DNA of 64,000 bases from Chinchilla lanigera (Eukaryota > Chordata > Mammalia > Rodentia > Chinchillidae), in the NCBI RefSeq assembly GCF_000276665.1, contig NW_004955427.1, forward strand, positions 1,224,357 to 1,288,356. The letters are read 5' to 3'. Position 1 is the first letter of the stretch. Each line of letters begins with the position of its first letter. Shown one piece after another: positions 11,046 through 23,715 of this stretch. A model generated the notes under the pieces. The model was not told the DNA's origin. It did no database searches and saw only the letters and a program-made list of their open reading frames with translations. The translations under genes were made by a program, and so were the position numbers.

Positions 11046-14000
11046 TAAGAATAGAATTCAAAGTTCATTTTTACTTCTCCAGTGAGTTGACTGCATTTTT
11101 TCAAATGCAAAGTGGTAAAATACAATTGCCAAGTAGTAATGTTGCAACAGATGAATAGCAGTGTTTTCCTTCTCACGAAAAAGCCTCTCTTTGAAGTTTA
11201 AAAACGACTGCCTTTTAATGAAATTATATCATTTCTGGGGGCATTTAAGAAAGAACGGTCACCATGTCTCACTCCTCTTACAGGTGGTAGGAAAGCCTTT
11301 ACATTCCAGCCGAAGCCGGCACTCCCTTGCTCACAACCGACCTTACCACGCCACACACACCACCACGACCTCCGTGTGTTACTCAGTTAGGGACAGTGGT
11401 AGAGCCACACAAGTCCCTGGCACAGATTGCTTGTGAGCCAGTTTTAGCAGTAACCCCATCAGCAATCGTCAGCTGGTCTGAAACAACTGAAACCTGTAAT
11501 TTGAAAAACAAATACATCAAACAGCCATAAAAGAACACTAGAAGGGAAAATAATACTGCAGACATATTCCAATAAATTTCATCAGTATTCACAGTATTGC
11601 ATGTAATGGACATACGCATATTCTCCACAAGACAAGTGCCTCTTTTCACCTTGGGGCAATCTTTTCTTTTCCATTTTGTTCACATCTTTTTCACCATTGA
11701 CATTTGTTCAAAAACAAGGGAAATGAGTACTACCAAAGTCAGCAAGAGTAACAAAGCCATTCAAATAAACTGCTGCACATACTGTATTCGACTTAACAAG
11801 TCAAATGGCTTCTTCAGTTTACCTCAAGACGAGTCCAGTTTTGCCTGGAAAAATTCCTAGACACTATATTTTAAGCAAAGAAAAAATAATTGCACAGTTC
11901 CGGTTTACCCTTTGAAATGATTCTTTTTCTCCTCCCTCAAGGTATCTAGCATGAGTATTGTTATAAAATTGTCAAATTAAATTAATCAAAAATTAACTTT
12001 AGTATTCTTTGATGCTTGATAAATTGATAAATCTCAATTATCCTTTCCATTCTTCAATTCATTGCCGCCCATAAACTTTTGTACCTTTGAAGGATTGTTT
12101 GTTCTTAATTTCTTCATCTTATACAGATTTCTATGGCTTTTTTGATAGATCAGCATTTTTCAGTGTGATGAGATTAGAGAATTTCCAGTGTTTTCCCAAA
12201 CAATAAAAATGTGTACCAGTGAACAGGAAGCTAAGAGCTGAGCAAAATTCTTATTCCCTCTTCTCAAGAAACGTTTATTTTTGGCAGAAGTAAAAATTGC
12301 AATGAGTTCTTATAAAAGGTAGTGAGGATATAACTTACATTTTCTCCAACCAAATTATATCTTTTTTTACTAATTGTTAGAATATTCATCATAAAACATA
12401 TTCTAAATTTTCATCTCAAGATTCTATTCCAGTAATGTTCAATAGAAATATGAGAACAACATATATAATTATAAATTTCCTGGCAGCAAAATTTAAAAAG
12501 TAAAATGAAATAGGGAAAATTAATTTTAATGATACATTTTATTTAATCCAAAATACTATCTGAACATATAATCAAAATAAAAATTAATGAAATATTTTGC
12601 ATTGGTCATAGTAGTCTCCAAGTATGTTAACTTTAAAAGATTAGGAGAAAATGGTTAAAATTTAGATCAAAAGAAGTAAAGTTTTTAAACTATTTTAACA
12701 AGCAAATTTCTCAAAAAAATTAAAATTAAAAATTACATTGAAATAATGAGAAATCAGAGAACCTGTCTGTCTCTCTCTCTCCTTTCTTATCTCCCCCCTG
12801 CTAATTTTCTTTGTGTCTATCACAGTGTTACCATAGTTTGTAATTCATGCATTTGTTGATGTCCTTTTGCACATATATCCCACAGAGTATAAACCCCATG
12901 GGACTAGCACAAAAGGGCTGGTTCACTGTTTCATCCAGAAGACCTGAGCTCTTGCCCAGTATACAAGAGTCACTGAGTATTTGTACAAAGAATTAAAAAA
13001 CAAAGTAAGGAAACAATTAGGTCAGTATAAAGGTAGAGTTTTTTTCATTAATAACGCATTCTAGATTTCTAAATATTTTTATCCTAACATCAGATAGACT
13101 AAACAGAAAGAATAAACATATCAGAAGGTTCAACTTCTGTAGCACTTTCCATTCCTAAGCATTTAAGAATAGCTTCTTTCTTCCAAATGTTCTCAAGATA
13201 AACAAGATTTAGAACTTGTCCAGATCCCACCCTCAGGGCTTGGAAGGATCTGCTAATAACTCCTACCAAAGACTGGGCTGTGGAGAACTGATCTGTCAGT
13301 CAGGATGGGTTCACTAAGTGCACCCAGCCGTGAATACCTCCAGAAAAGACCTTCAAGCAGAGTGGAAGGGGAAAGTAAAGATGGAAGGGCAAGGCTGGTG
13401 AAATATGCCTGTAAAGAGACAGACAGAAGGACCAGCACTTTTGCAGACGGGTTTGCACTTGGCCAGTGGTTGGTGGGAGATTACATTTGCCAGGGCTTCT
13501 GCAGATACACTGAGTAGCCTTTCAGTAGGTCCCAGGGGTGGGAGTAAATGCACCACCGTAACAGAAACTAAAACCAGCCATACTCAGACAGGATTCTGGC
13601 TACCAGACTTCAGCATCATCACTGAGGTATGGGCAATGGTGTATTACTTTGGAATTACTATGACAGATTTAGGCATGGATAAATGAAATTTATTTTATCA
13701 TAGTTTCACCTTCTCCCTCTTAACCCCAGTTTTTCCTTCAATTTTTGCATTTAAAAAAGAACTACATAATCAGTTAGCCAGTTTGCTGTAATCCACAGCT
13801 AAAGCATACCAGAAAATAAAGTAACCTACACAAAATCTGAATGTCTAATTGAGCTATGAAATATTTCCTAACTATGGGAGACATTAAAAAAATTGCTATA
13901 AAGAAACTTTTTGGAGGATTAGATCTGCAATAAACTTTATAAGTTTATGACTCAGAATTAAATTAGTCAGATTAGGAAGTTAAAAATCAAACAACCAAAT

Positions 14001-14429
14001 TGTTTAAAATGCTGGCATTACCCTAAAGAGATGGAGGGAGCTGAGATAAAAGGCATGTTTTAGGGAGTTAACTAAAAATGCTTTGGCACTAGAGAGGTGG
14101 TTTGAGAATCTTTCAACACCTAAGAGTGACTCTAGCTTGAGAAATGCTCAGTTCTAACAATGAGGGTTATAAATTCTCACTAAGAAAAGATAATCAAACA
14201 CTTGAGAGCTTAAGGCTCAATGCAGCTGCTTACATCTGAAAGAACAATTTCTCTCAGAGGACTTGTGGATATACATCTGAGATTTTCTCCACACATAATT
14301 TATATTGTTCTTCATACCAAATTGTAACCCCCACTGATAGCATTAGAGCTACATGGCCAGGTCCAAATACAAATATTTGTGGAAGAGCAATATCAGAATT
14401 GAAGTAGAGTCCAGAGTAAGTATGCAAAA
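11046..14429. other. Long non-coding stretch, AT-rich
   Basis: About 3.4 kb without a recognisable gene or named repeat. It is strongly AT-rich from about 11880 to 12760, with a short (TC)n at 12765-12783. The open frames here are all under about 100 codons with no domain. Confidence 0.5.
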
Positions 14430-14557
14430 CACTTACTGATGGGGCTGGGGATTTAGCTCAGCGGCTAAAAGCACCTGCCTGGCAAGCACAAGGTCGTGAG
14501 TTCAGTTCCCGGTACCGGAGAAAAACAAAAAAAAAAAAAAAAAAACCACTTACTGAT
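14430..14557 (+). mobile_element. Full-length ID SINE with exact target-site duplication
   Basis: The body at 14441-14545 is close to the local ID consensus (GGGGCTGGGGATTTAGCTCA start, GGTACCGGAGAAAAAC end) with a long A tail. The exact duplication CACTTACTGAT lies at 14430-14440 and 14547-14557. It has one extra base in AGCGGCTAAAAGC and two G-to-A changes at likely CpG positions, consistent with slight ageing. Confidence 0.96.
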
Positions 14558-14782
14558 TCAAAAAGAAATTTAATAATAAGCTATAAAGAGGTTATGATGT
14601 TATGAATAATGTTAAAAGAACAAAAAGCTAAATCTCTGCCATTATGAAAATTACACAATTAAAAGCTGTCATTCCATTAAAAACAATATGATAGTAGCTC
14701 CCAGTCTTTATCACATCACTGTTTTTTCTCTGTAGCCCTGTTGTCATCTGAAATCACTGTATATTTACTTACTGTTTGTATA

Positions 14783-14818
14783 TAGATAGATTAGATAGAT
14801 AGATAGATAGATAGATAA
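14783..14818 (+). repeat. (TAGA)n microsatellite
   Basis: About nine near-perfect tetranucleotide units, TAGA/GATA, with one interruption near the start. Confidence 0.95.
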
Positions 14819-15775
14819 CTTATATCTCTCTCATTAGAATGCATATTCTAAGGGGTGATTCCAGTGCCCAGAGCAGGGCATGTGCTAAATGATGAAAATC
14901 AGTGTTAATAATGAATAGATAGTTGATAGTTGTATAAAATTAAGTAATCAGTGAATGGTATGGAGCTGTAGGAATTAGAAGAAAGAGTAGAGTATGGTTC
15001 TGTAGTCAAGGAAGTCTCCACAGAAGAAAGCCACTAATGACATGTCAAATCTGGAGAAGTTGAGAAGGTTCCTTGCCAAAGTGAAGTAGAACAGGAAAAG
15101 CAGGAACAAGTACCACTTGAAGAATACTTTTAAAAGACTTCTTTCTTGATTTCACCATGTGGGAATGTTCAGATTAAAACTCCTCCTATAAAACCCCCTA
15201 ACTTCATTTAAAATGCCATTCCTTCTATAGCATTTGCTGAAACTCCACAGACACCAAACACTCCTCTTTCCCCTTCGCTACTGCTCTGTAGTGAAGGAAC
15301 ATTTGCGACAGCAAACAGAAATACAGAAATGGCACCCAGGATTTGGAGGCAGATTTATTTATGTTGACAGGCACTGACCTCAAGAAAAAAGTGTCAAGCC
15401 GTGATCCTTAGTAGTTTGGGGCTTATATGGGATAAGCAAGCAGGAAGTACAGAAGCAGCATGTTTGGCAGTCTTTGATTGGTTCATTGTCACAGTGAGCA
15501 GCCATTTCTAAAAACAGAAGTAACAGGAACTGTTACAGGAACTGTTACCTGGGCAACTAACAGAAACTGAAGTATACTGGCTGGGGGGGGCACATTTTCT
15601 GCTACACATCAAGTCCTAAAGTCTCTACTTCAGCCATTTCTCTCATTATATCCTCTCTTTCATTCATATCACCAGCTTGTTAACCAAGCCCTCACTAGCA
15701 TTTACATGAACTGTGACAAAATCTTTGAATGGATTTTCAGTGCCCCCAATCTACCTTCCAAAACATGATTTCTGG
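14819..15775. other. Non-coding, nothing recognised
   Basis: Unique sequence. The only small feature is a tandem 12-base duplication of ACAGGAACTGTT at about 15525-15549. Confidence 0.5.
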
Positions 15776-15779
15776 TTTC

Positions 15780-15925
15780 AGCTTTGCCTCCAGATGATTA
15801 TGTGACACTGAACAGATAAATCACGACTCCTCCCTGCCTTGGTTTTCTCCTCTACCCAGAGAGGAGCTGAGATGAAGTGAAACATCTCCTTGGGCCCTTC
15901 CTACTCTTGCATCTTAGAATCCAGT
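15780..15925 (+). repeat. MIR SINE relic
   Basis: This is sense-strand MIR-like sequence: TTATGTGACACTGAACAGAT, then CTGCCTTGGTTTTCTCCTCT. Diverged. Confidence 0.6.
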
Positions 15926-16059
15926 GACATTTTAGTGTTCAGCAGACGTTAGCACTTTGCTTTGGGTAGAAGAATGAGCAAAGACCATTCTATTCTGTAG
16001 TGCTTTCCAGATCCTACTGAAAATTATCTGAGAGCTTCCACCCAAAGCCTCTAGATGTT
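15926..16059. other. Non-coding, nothing recognised
   Basis: Short unique stretch between repeats. Confidence 0.4.
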
Positions 16060-16665
16060 TAAATTAATTTTATTGGTACTCTTTTGTTATGTAGAGTAAT
16101 CACGTTCATCATAGGGAGTTTGTACCTTAATTCTCCTTTCCATCCTCGTTCCCCTCCTCTGCCTTCATCCCTTCTTCCCATCCTTATTTACATCTTTGTT
16201 TCTACTTTTTTCCTTATATTCCTTTTGTTCCTTTTCCTTTCCCCTCTTCCCACCCTTGTTCTCCTCCCCACTTGAACATTTTCTTCCTACTTCCCCAGAT
16301 CTATAATCCATTTTAGTCCTTATTTATGCTTTTGTTTTCTCACATGAAAGAACATGTGATATTTAAACATGTGTGTCCATTTCACTTAAAAGTATGGTCT
16401 CAAGGTGCATCCATTTAGCTAAAAATGTCTCAAGTTTATTTGTCTTTATGACAGAGTAGTACTCCATTTGTATACAGAAATCACATTTTCTGTATCCATT
16501 TGCTGATAGGCATCTGGGCTGTTTCAATATTTAGCTCTGATACATTGTGCTGCTATAGACATGGGTTTGCATATATCACTGTGTTATGGTCCTTTTAACT
16601 CTTTGGGAAAGATACCAAGAAGGGGAATATAAGTATTTAATTGTTAGACTTTATTTTACCTTCTC
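16060..16665 (-). mobile_element. L1 LINE 3' end
   Basis: A C/T-rich block (16120-16310, antisense of the purine-rich L1 3' UTR) is followed by the antisense L1 landmarks GACAGAGTAGTACTCCATTT, TTCTGTATCCATTTGCTGAT and GCATCTGGGCTGTTTC, then TGTGCTGCTATAGACATGGG. Truncated, with no intact coding frame. Confidence 0.8.
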
Positions 16666-16955
16666 AAATACATTTATACTCTGAGCATGCGACTTTTTTC
16701 ATTCTAACCAAAACTCGGTTAATTTTTCACTTTAAGAAAAAAAATCTAGTTGAAAAATTTTTAAATCATTTTTAAAAATTGAGTTAATTCTCCATTTTAA
16801 TCAAATATCTCCTCTATCTTCCATACATACACACACATATTTTCCTACACTTTTGAAGTATGGATTAAACAGTCTACCCATTGTCAATACAGAGTCATGC
16901 TTAAAATGTGCGTTGAAATTGCTATCAGTGAAATAGATAAATGAAAGAAGGACAT
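16666..16955. other. Non-coding AT-rich
   Basis: AT-rich stretch that may continue the L1 relic at low similarity. Nothing else seen. Confidence 0.35.
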
Positions 16956-16959
16956 TAAA

Positions 16960-17113
16960 ATAGTGCCTCCCAGAAGTGAATGTGCATATGATCTGTTGGG
17001 GTGCTGTGAAAAGGTAGATTCTGCTGCAGTTGGTCTAGAGCAAGACCTGAGGCTTTGCATTTCTAACAAACTCCCAAATGACATGGGAGCTGCTGCTCTG
17101 AGAACCACGGTGC
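16960..17113 (-). mobile_element. MER5-like hAT MITE
   Basis: GGTAGATTCTGCTGCAGTTG, CCTGAGGCTTTGCATTTCTA, ACAAACTCCCAAATGACA and the end CTGCTCTGAGAACCACGG follow the 3' half of MER5A (aatctgcatttctaacaag, then ctccc, then gagaaccactg). The ATTCTAACAAACTCC-type block and the GAGAACCAC terminus are the main support. Confidence 0.75.
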
Positions 17114-17124
17114 TAGCCAGAAGG

Positions 17125-17245
17125 TGACACGACTCAAGGGAGCCTCAGAGATCATCCTATCCAACTCCTTCATTTACACAGAAGAGAAAAGCTGAGGTCC
17201 AGGCTTGTGAAACTGCACCACAATCTCACAGCCGGTGGGTCATCC
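17125..17245 (-). repeat. Ancient MIR-like repeat fragment
   Basis: CAGAGATCATCCTATCCAAC, then CTTCATTTACACAGAAGAGA, CTGAGGTCCAGG and ACCACAATCTCACAGCCGG form the well-known ancient mammalian pattern 'agatcatctagtccaa ... catttacagatgaggaaactgagg ... aaggtcacacagc'. Confidence 0.6.
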
Positions 17246-19475
17246 TGCCTTTTCAGGGCTGATACACACATTCACTGTCCTCTGGCCAACAAGGTAGAAG
17301 GAGACTCACTTTTGACACAGCAGTAAGTTTCACAATACCCCGTACTGTGGGAGGAGATAAGTCCTCAGATCTCATCTTCCTCATTTACTAGCTCCAGAGG
17401 CTTAACCTCTAACCCACCAAAGACAGAATGAGGAGGAATATCCCTAGTTCTGCCAATTCCAGCCTGGCTGCCTTTTTCCCATCTTACTGAAACTTTACCA
17501 AAACCTTGAGAGAAAAGATGACTGTTTTCTAATTTTCCTAACCCAGCTGGTCGTGCAGTTGGAGAGGCTCATGCTTATGTGCGCAGTCACTACCAGAGCG
17601 TTGCTGAGGCGTCCCTCGCGTGGTGCTCTGTGAACGTGCACAGGACCTCACTTGTGCACACACAGTCACACCCACACGTGTGCTGCACATTTGCATGGTG
17701 TTGTGTTTACTTCGTGGAAGCTCCACGGCAGGCTCACTTACTCTTAGGAAATTCCCCTATTGCACCTCACCCCTTCCAACATACCTCCATGATTTTACAT
17801 CTGGCCCCTAAGATCAGGAAAACGTATTTGTAAAAAGAAAGGCAAAACAAAGGGAATGTTGAAACAGTTGTGTGAATATTTTTTCCTCTGGCAAGGACCA
17901 GAGGTCGCTCATAGCTCACCGAGAGCGTGTCTACAACCACAGCAAGGCTGAAAGAACTGCGAAACAGAGCTTGTTTCTGCTTCAGCCTATTAAGAAAAAT
18001 TATCAGCCTTGAATTCATTTGGTTTCAATTTACTTTTCACAAAACACATATGCAGTGAAAGATCTTGGGCTTGTGTTTTCCTTTCTGCTTGCTAATTTCA
18101 CCCCATTTAAAACATGAAAAGAGAAAATAATGGTGCTAACTAATGCCAAACACAATATGGGTGGACACAGTATAAACTTTCCCCCAGACATAAAGGGTAG
18201 GATTTTTCCTTCGTAGAATGACAGGCATGTCCTACAGCAATAGAACCTGTGCTGCCAAGATACTGTTCATGGTCAAGACGGTCTCCTTCACTTTTTGGAA
18301 CCCCAAGTTCTGCAGGACAAAAAAGGAAAACGGAGCAAGCAGCGGCTTCACTGGGGGAGAGATTTATCCTTCTAATTTTGTCCTTTTGCAAGTAGAAGCC
18401 TGATGATTATTTTTGGATTATAAGACCCGTTCTTAATCTGTTTCCGAGGCCCATAGCACTAGCATGTGGCACTTAAAAACTTATGCCCACACTCTTCTCC
18501 TCCATTAAGAAACCTCTCAGCTATCAAGTTCTACGTAATTGCTGAGCTCGAGAAGCAATTAATTTTAGGTCCAGGACATCAGTGGAGATCAACCCACATG
18601 CACATCTGACTATAGCCCTTTACAATGGAATGTTAATATTTCTTAATTATAGGTAGGGCCAGGAATTCTAATTCACAATCCCATGACCTTTTCGCTGCAG
18701 CAGTTTAACGGGAAATAAAGAAACTTAATTGGAAAGCATGTTGAAGTTACTAGGCCCGTCACTGTCCTCTGCCCTTCTCCTACTTTAGTTGTTCAAAAGG
18801 AGCCTGTAATGAATGAAGTGATCTAAGCTACTAACAGTCCTTAAATCAAAGTTTTCTTCCTCACAATATTATTTCAAAGGCAGTAGAAGTGCCTCCTTGT
18901 CTATTGCCCCTGCTTTACCACATATGCACGGCACCCGCTCTCAGAGACTCTGGACTTCAGAGTAAGCGCGTCTCTCTCTCTAGTCCTGTCGTGAAACTCA
19001 GATATGCCTGAGAAGGATTATTCTTTAATTCATTAACAGCTAACCCTGAAATTTTTACAAAAAAAATTTATCTCCATGATAAAAATCAGCCCAAGTCCAA
19101 TCAGAAGGCTCAGAACAGAATGAAAAGCGCAGAAAGGAGGACAAAGTACGCCAAACTGAATCTCACTCACGGTGTTGCTTAAGCGAGGTCTTAGCCATAG
19201 CCCAGCCATCACTGACATGCTGCAGTATACAAGCAACAAAACCCTTGCGTATCTGCGTGCTTCTAATAACAACAGCTACAAAACAACTAATACAAATAGA
19301 AAATATAAACAGAAATAAATTGTAATTTTCAACTGAATAAAGACATTTCAGCTACTGATATTCCAAAGGCAACGCAGGGAAGAATTCAATTCATGCGAGA
19401 TAACAAAGATGATTGGTGATGATGATGACGATGGTGACAGGTATGCCCCGGACTTGGTACTGTTCTGTTATTTAT
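17246..19475. other. Non-coding, nothing recognised
   Basis: About 2.2 kb of unique sequence. Open frames on both strands at 17538-18400 overlap each other and show no domain, so I do not call genes. Confidence 0.5.
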
Positions 19476-19477
19476 CC

Positions 19478-20160
19478 CTCATCCACTCATCCCTTCATTT
19501 AACAAATACTCATTTAATCCCTCCTGTGGGTAACACACCATTTTAGACACTAAGGATTCAATAGTGAAAGAAAAAAAGTTTTGCCTCCATGAAGCTTGCA
19601 TTCCAGTGCAAATAAGGATAGCAGGTAAATGCATAATATGTCAGATGTAAAATGCTGTGCGGGGAGGATAAAGAAGACAAGTGTCGTCAGGTCAAGTTAC
19701 CTTTTGATTGATGTGGTCAAGAAAGCCCACGGTGTGAAGGTCACATTCAAACAAGGATCTAAAAGAAATAAGGAAATGAGCTAGAAGATGTCCAGGGAAG
19801 AATGTTTCAAGCAGAGGGAACCGCCAGGCAGACATGCTGAACAGGGAGCATGCTAAGTATGTTTGAAAAACAGCAAGAAAGCGAACAGCAGAGCTGAGTA
19901 AGTGAGTAGAATGGCAGGAGCTGAAGTCAAGGAGGTGTGAGGGACTCATCGTCAGGACCTGGGCTGTCACAGCCATGGAAGGGGGGCCACTGAGGGTAAC
20001 GAGCAGAAGAGTGGTATAACGCAACCCGTGCTGTAACAGAATCATTGTGGGGCTGGAGAAGAGGCCTGGTGATAGAATGTCCGCTTACGGTGCACTTAGC
20101 ACAACCTGGAGCAACAACTACAGAAGAATCACTTTAGCTGCTCTGTTTAGAACGGGCTTT
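19478..20160 (+). repeat. Ancient mammalian interspersed repeat, copy 1
   Basis: The layout is TTCATTTAACAAATACTCAT, then CACTAAGGATTCAATAGTGA, CATGAAGCTTGCATTCCAGT, GGAAGAATGTTTCAAGCAGA, then GGGAACCGCCAGG. It closes with AAGAATCACTTTAGCTGCTC. I recognise this order as one widespread ancient mammalian family but cannot name its class with certainty. Related copies lie at 33.1, 45.6 and 61.9 kb. It is interrupted at 20047-20124 by an ID relic. Confidence 0.65.
20038..20133 (+). mobile_element. Degenerate ID relic nested in the ancient repeat
   Basis: GTGGGGCTGGAGAAGAGGCC, then GTGATAGAATGTCCGCTTA and GTGCACTTAGCACAACCTGG resemble a badly decayed ID. The near-identical flanks AGAATCATT (20038) and AGAATCACT (20125) look like its target-site duplication. 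Removing the insert restores the continuous ancient-repeat phrase that precedes CACTTTAGCTGCT. Confidence 0.55.
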
Positions 20161-20199
20161 AAGGATGCTTAGACCAAAGCTGCACTAATTCACTTAGGT

Positions 20200-20340
20200 C
20201 TCATGTGCTATGCAGTCTGCACTATTTTTCCGTTTTACGTGTAACACAACTGAGACAAGAAATCACACAGGTGGTAAGTAGTAGAGCTAGGAAACAGCCC
20301 AGGCAGGAGGCTCCAGAGGTGGCTTTTAACATCTAAGCCT
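20200..20340 (-). repeat. MIR SINE relic
   Basis: Antisense MIR core: CTATTTTTCCGTTTTACGTG, CAACTGAGACAAGAAATCAC, ACAGGTGGTAAGTAGTAGAG and AGGCTCCAGAGG. Confidence 0.75.
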
Positions 20341-23300
20341 AGCCTTCTCAAAAAGATGCCATTGCTAAAGCAAAGAAACTGAGGCAAATACCGTCGGATG
20401 GAGACCACTAGGAGTTGTCCTAATTGGGGAGAGAAGCATCATTTTCCCTCATTCTGTTTTCATTATTTCACAGACTTGTACTTTGTAGACAATGAATCAG
20501 AAACACCTGGCTTGGTCAAATTGTTAAAAAGGAAAAGAAAAAGTCTGTTGTTACAAGTTCAGGAGTTACTCCTACTACATGGTATAGGAGTCATTAGAAG
20601 AACCCCCTAAGGACTTTGTCTCGGGTACCAAAACCGTCCTCAGCAACCCTGGAAGAGGGCCTCCCGCACTTCTCTCCCAGGCCTGCCCGGCAGGCTTCAG
20701 AGCAGCACAGCCAGGACCAAGCTCTGCTTTCAGGGATCACTCTGTTGAGATTGTTATGATTCTTAACCCTTATTCTCTGACAACACAGATTTCGCCAATT
20801 ATTTAAAACTGATAAAGAAATTCCCCCACCATGTTTTATTCATTTTGGTTCTCCTCTACAGTTTTTCCAGAATTAAGTGACTGGTTGCCAAAAGTACTAA
20901 AAGAAAATTGTCATTGAATCATTTCAACACCATCTTTGGACAAAAGGAATCTCGCTAAATTAGCTTCTTTCATAAAATGTCACAGTTTTAAAACTTTCAA
21001 AACTAGAATCTATAGTATTAGGGGAAAAGCCTATATTTTATGTAAATATTAACAACATTACAGTTAAAGCAAGTACAACTGCATGTACAGAAATAATCAT
21101 GCAGTGAAAGTTATACTTCCAGCATAATATTTTTCTTATCCATTTTTAGAGATTGTCTAAAAATTACATGAAAAAATAAAATAAAATAAAAATTGAATGA
21201 TAACCAAGATCTCAACTCAGCACAAAGAAAATTGATTGTGAGCCTTAACACTTGAAAGGGAAAACAAAGAAATGCTATACATAGGATTTTTCTGTACTCA
21301 AAGAATTGTCAGCCTTGCTGAGAAGACAAGATTATACATACTATGACAAAAAGAAACAAATACACAAAAAAATAATAGCAGGAGTGAAGTATGGAGCCGA
21401 CAGCCTTGAGTCTATGAAGCTGCTTCCTGTAGCACTAACCTACTCTAGCTCTCACTTCCTCCTGCCAGCTAAGATTTCTTCTATTCCCTGAGCCCTCCTG
21501 ACTGAACAGCCTGGGTTATTTGACTTCCTTTGGTGACATTTCTCAACTACCAGTGTGTGTCTTGTGAAGTTCGTGCCTAATACCTCTAGGAGTGTTGAGG
21601 GATTTCCTTCCCTCCCTCAGCTGGACAGCCCCTGAACTAACAGAACAGGAGTTTTACGTGGTTTGAGAGAAGAAAGGCCGAGCCAGACAGTTTTGAAGTG
21701 GATCCCACGGAGAGAATGACAATTTGAGGCCCACTAGTCAGCCTGGGACAGTGAGAAGGCCTTTGATCGCTGGGGGCTTGAAATAAGGCATTGAAAGTTG
21801 GAAAAGGAGCCAGCAAGAGGTGTGTGCCGTCTTCCACGTCTGACAGACAAGGCAGCACCTCAGAAGCAGGTGACAGCGTTCTTACTCCCCTGTCCTTTGG
21901 CCTGTGTGCTATTCTGCTTCCCACCCTCAGAAACAAGATAAAGGGAGACTGACTTGATTCAAAAACCTAGTTTTCCATTAGAACCCCCAGAAAATTCTGA
22001 GGCACAGACTAGCTTGGGAATCACCGCAAGCATTTATTTACTCATTTAACAAATTTATGGATCCCTTGATGTGAATTAAGGGTCCATGAGAGCCCAACTT
22101 CCATCATTTTACTATGCCAACCTGTGTTCTGAATTCCCAACTACTGATTTATGCCGCTGGGAACTCTTCCCAGTGGTAAATGGAGGGTTCTTGCTCGTTA
22201 GAATTTTCATGCTGCCTTCTTCTTAATTGAAGCACAGCTTTAGAACCCAGGAGAAGAGCCTGCATGTTGCCTGATTTTCTTTCTTTCTCTCTCATTGTAC
22301 TTGAATTATTTGTATGCTGGGAAAATTTCACATGACCACATATTTATAAAGGTCCCTAGAGAGATATCTATCACAATATTGGTGGAAAAAAAATATAATA
22401 CAAGACAGATCACTTGATTTACATAAAAAATGGTTCTATGCAAAAAGAAATGGTTCGCTTTCCTAACATGAGATGTCAAAAGGTCACTTATTTCTTAAAA
22501 GTGGGGAGACTCTGTTCCTATTTTGGAAATGAATGAATTCCTGCCCCAGCTATGATCCTTTTGAACTATAATGAACACAATTAGAGATAAAAAATTGTTT
22601 TAGTTATTCAATTCACTCAATTTTATCATTTTCCCCAGATAGAAGAAATATGATAAGTAGTAACACTTGTTTTGAAATGTCAGTATACTTTTTTCAGTGC
22701 TTCTACTTTGATCTTTTTATTCTGTTTTCATAAATATCTTAGGCATTTTAGAAAAAGATCCAAATTGTATGGCCCTTAATCCTAACCATGCAAACTGAGT
22801 GACAGGTAGATAAACTATTAAGTCAGGAAAAATATGTAGCTTGTATACACATTTTGGAAAAGAAAAGAGCAACATAGTCTTGCCCTCCCCACAACCTTGC
22901 TCCACCCTAACCCCAAGAAAAACACAAGTTCGTGTTTGCACTTGCCCTACTCAGTTTGAAAACATCATCATAGTGTGAACTTTTGACAGTCAGAGAGGAT
23001 GTTAATCTCCAGTTTAGGTCTTCTATTTCCCCGGCTTTTTCCTGCTGTTTGAAAAAGCAGGGAGAATTTTCTCAATGAAAACCAATCAGGGTGGATATTT
23101 TTGTTTGTTTTTTGACTTAGAACCCAGCTTAGAAATAAATGGAAGTCCAGTATTGTTTTGTGAAACAAAAGGTGCTGAGGAAAAATAGAGGAAAATGCCC
23201 AGCCCTAAAAATAATTCCATCATTGTAATTCTAATCTAAACATATTTTGAGACTGGTGTCTACCATACTACCTTAATTCATGAACTTCATTTGTTCCATG

Positions 23301-23480
23301 ATGCTGGGGAGGAGAGCCACGCTTGTGATCATGCAGGGAAGGCCGCCATGGTTATGTGTGTCACCCAATGTGGCCTTCGCTAACAGAAGCAAAATCTTGT
23401 CAAATACTCATGTTTGCAAACCCTGTTGTTTGTGAGCAGTATTCATGAACTGAGGTATTAGATGTTTGTATATATGTCTA
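20341..23480. other. Long non-coding stretch
   Basis: About 3.1 kb of mostly unique sequence without a recognisable gene. A fragment at about 22025-22080 (CATTTATTTACTCATTTAAC) resembles the start of an ancient mammalian repeat. Open frames (70-100 codons) have no domains. Confidence 0.5.
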
Positions 23481-23484
23481 ATTA

Positions 23485-23715
23485 GATAATAGTTGATGTT
23501 CACTGAGCACTTACTGTGAACAGATACTGCTGTAAGAACTTTACATTTTATTCGTTTAATCCTACCAACAACTAAGATACTATCACTTCTTTCATAGATG
23601 TAGAAACTGAGATACAGAGTTAAGTACTTCCTCAAAATTACGCAGCTACTGAGAGGTAAAGCGGAGGTCTGAATTCTGCAGTCCCTCTCCAAAGCCTCTC
23701 TCAGTGTTGCGCTCA
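23485..23715 (-). repeat. MIR SINE, nearly full length
   Basis: The complete antisense MIR order is visible: CACTGAGCACTTACTGTGAA, AGAACTTTACATTTTATTCG, TTTAATCCTACCAACAACTA, TAGATGTAGAAACTGAGATA, ACGCAGCTACTGAGAGGTAA, then GAATTCTGCAGTCC. It is one of the best-preserved ancient repeats in the window. Confidence 0.85.

Noticed and set aside
14783..14818. Regularly spaced short repeats that might suggest a CRISPR-like array
   Set aside because: It is a simple tetranucleotide microsatellite with no spacers. No CRISPR array exists in this window, which is of eukaryotic type.
15525..15549. Tandem 12-base duplication near GTTACAGGAACTGTTAC, partly palindromic
   Set aside because: Too short and isolated to support a regulatory call. 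Simple slippage is enough to explain it.
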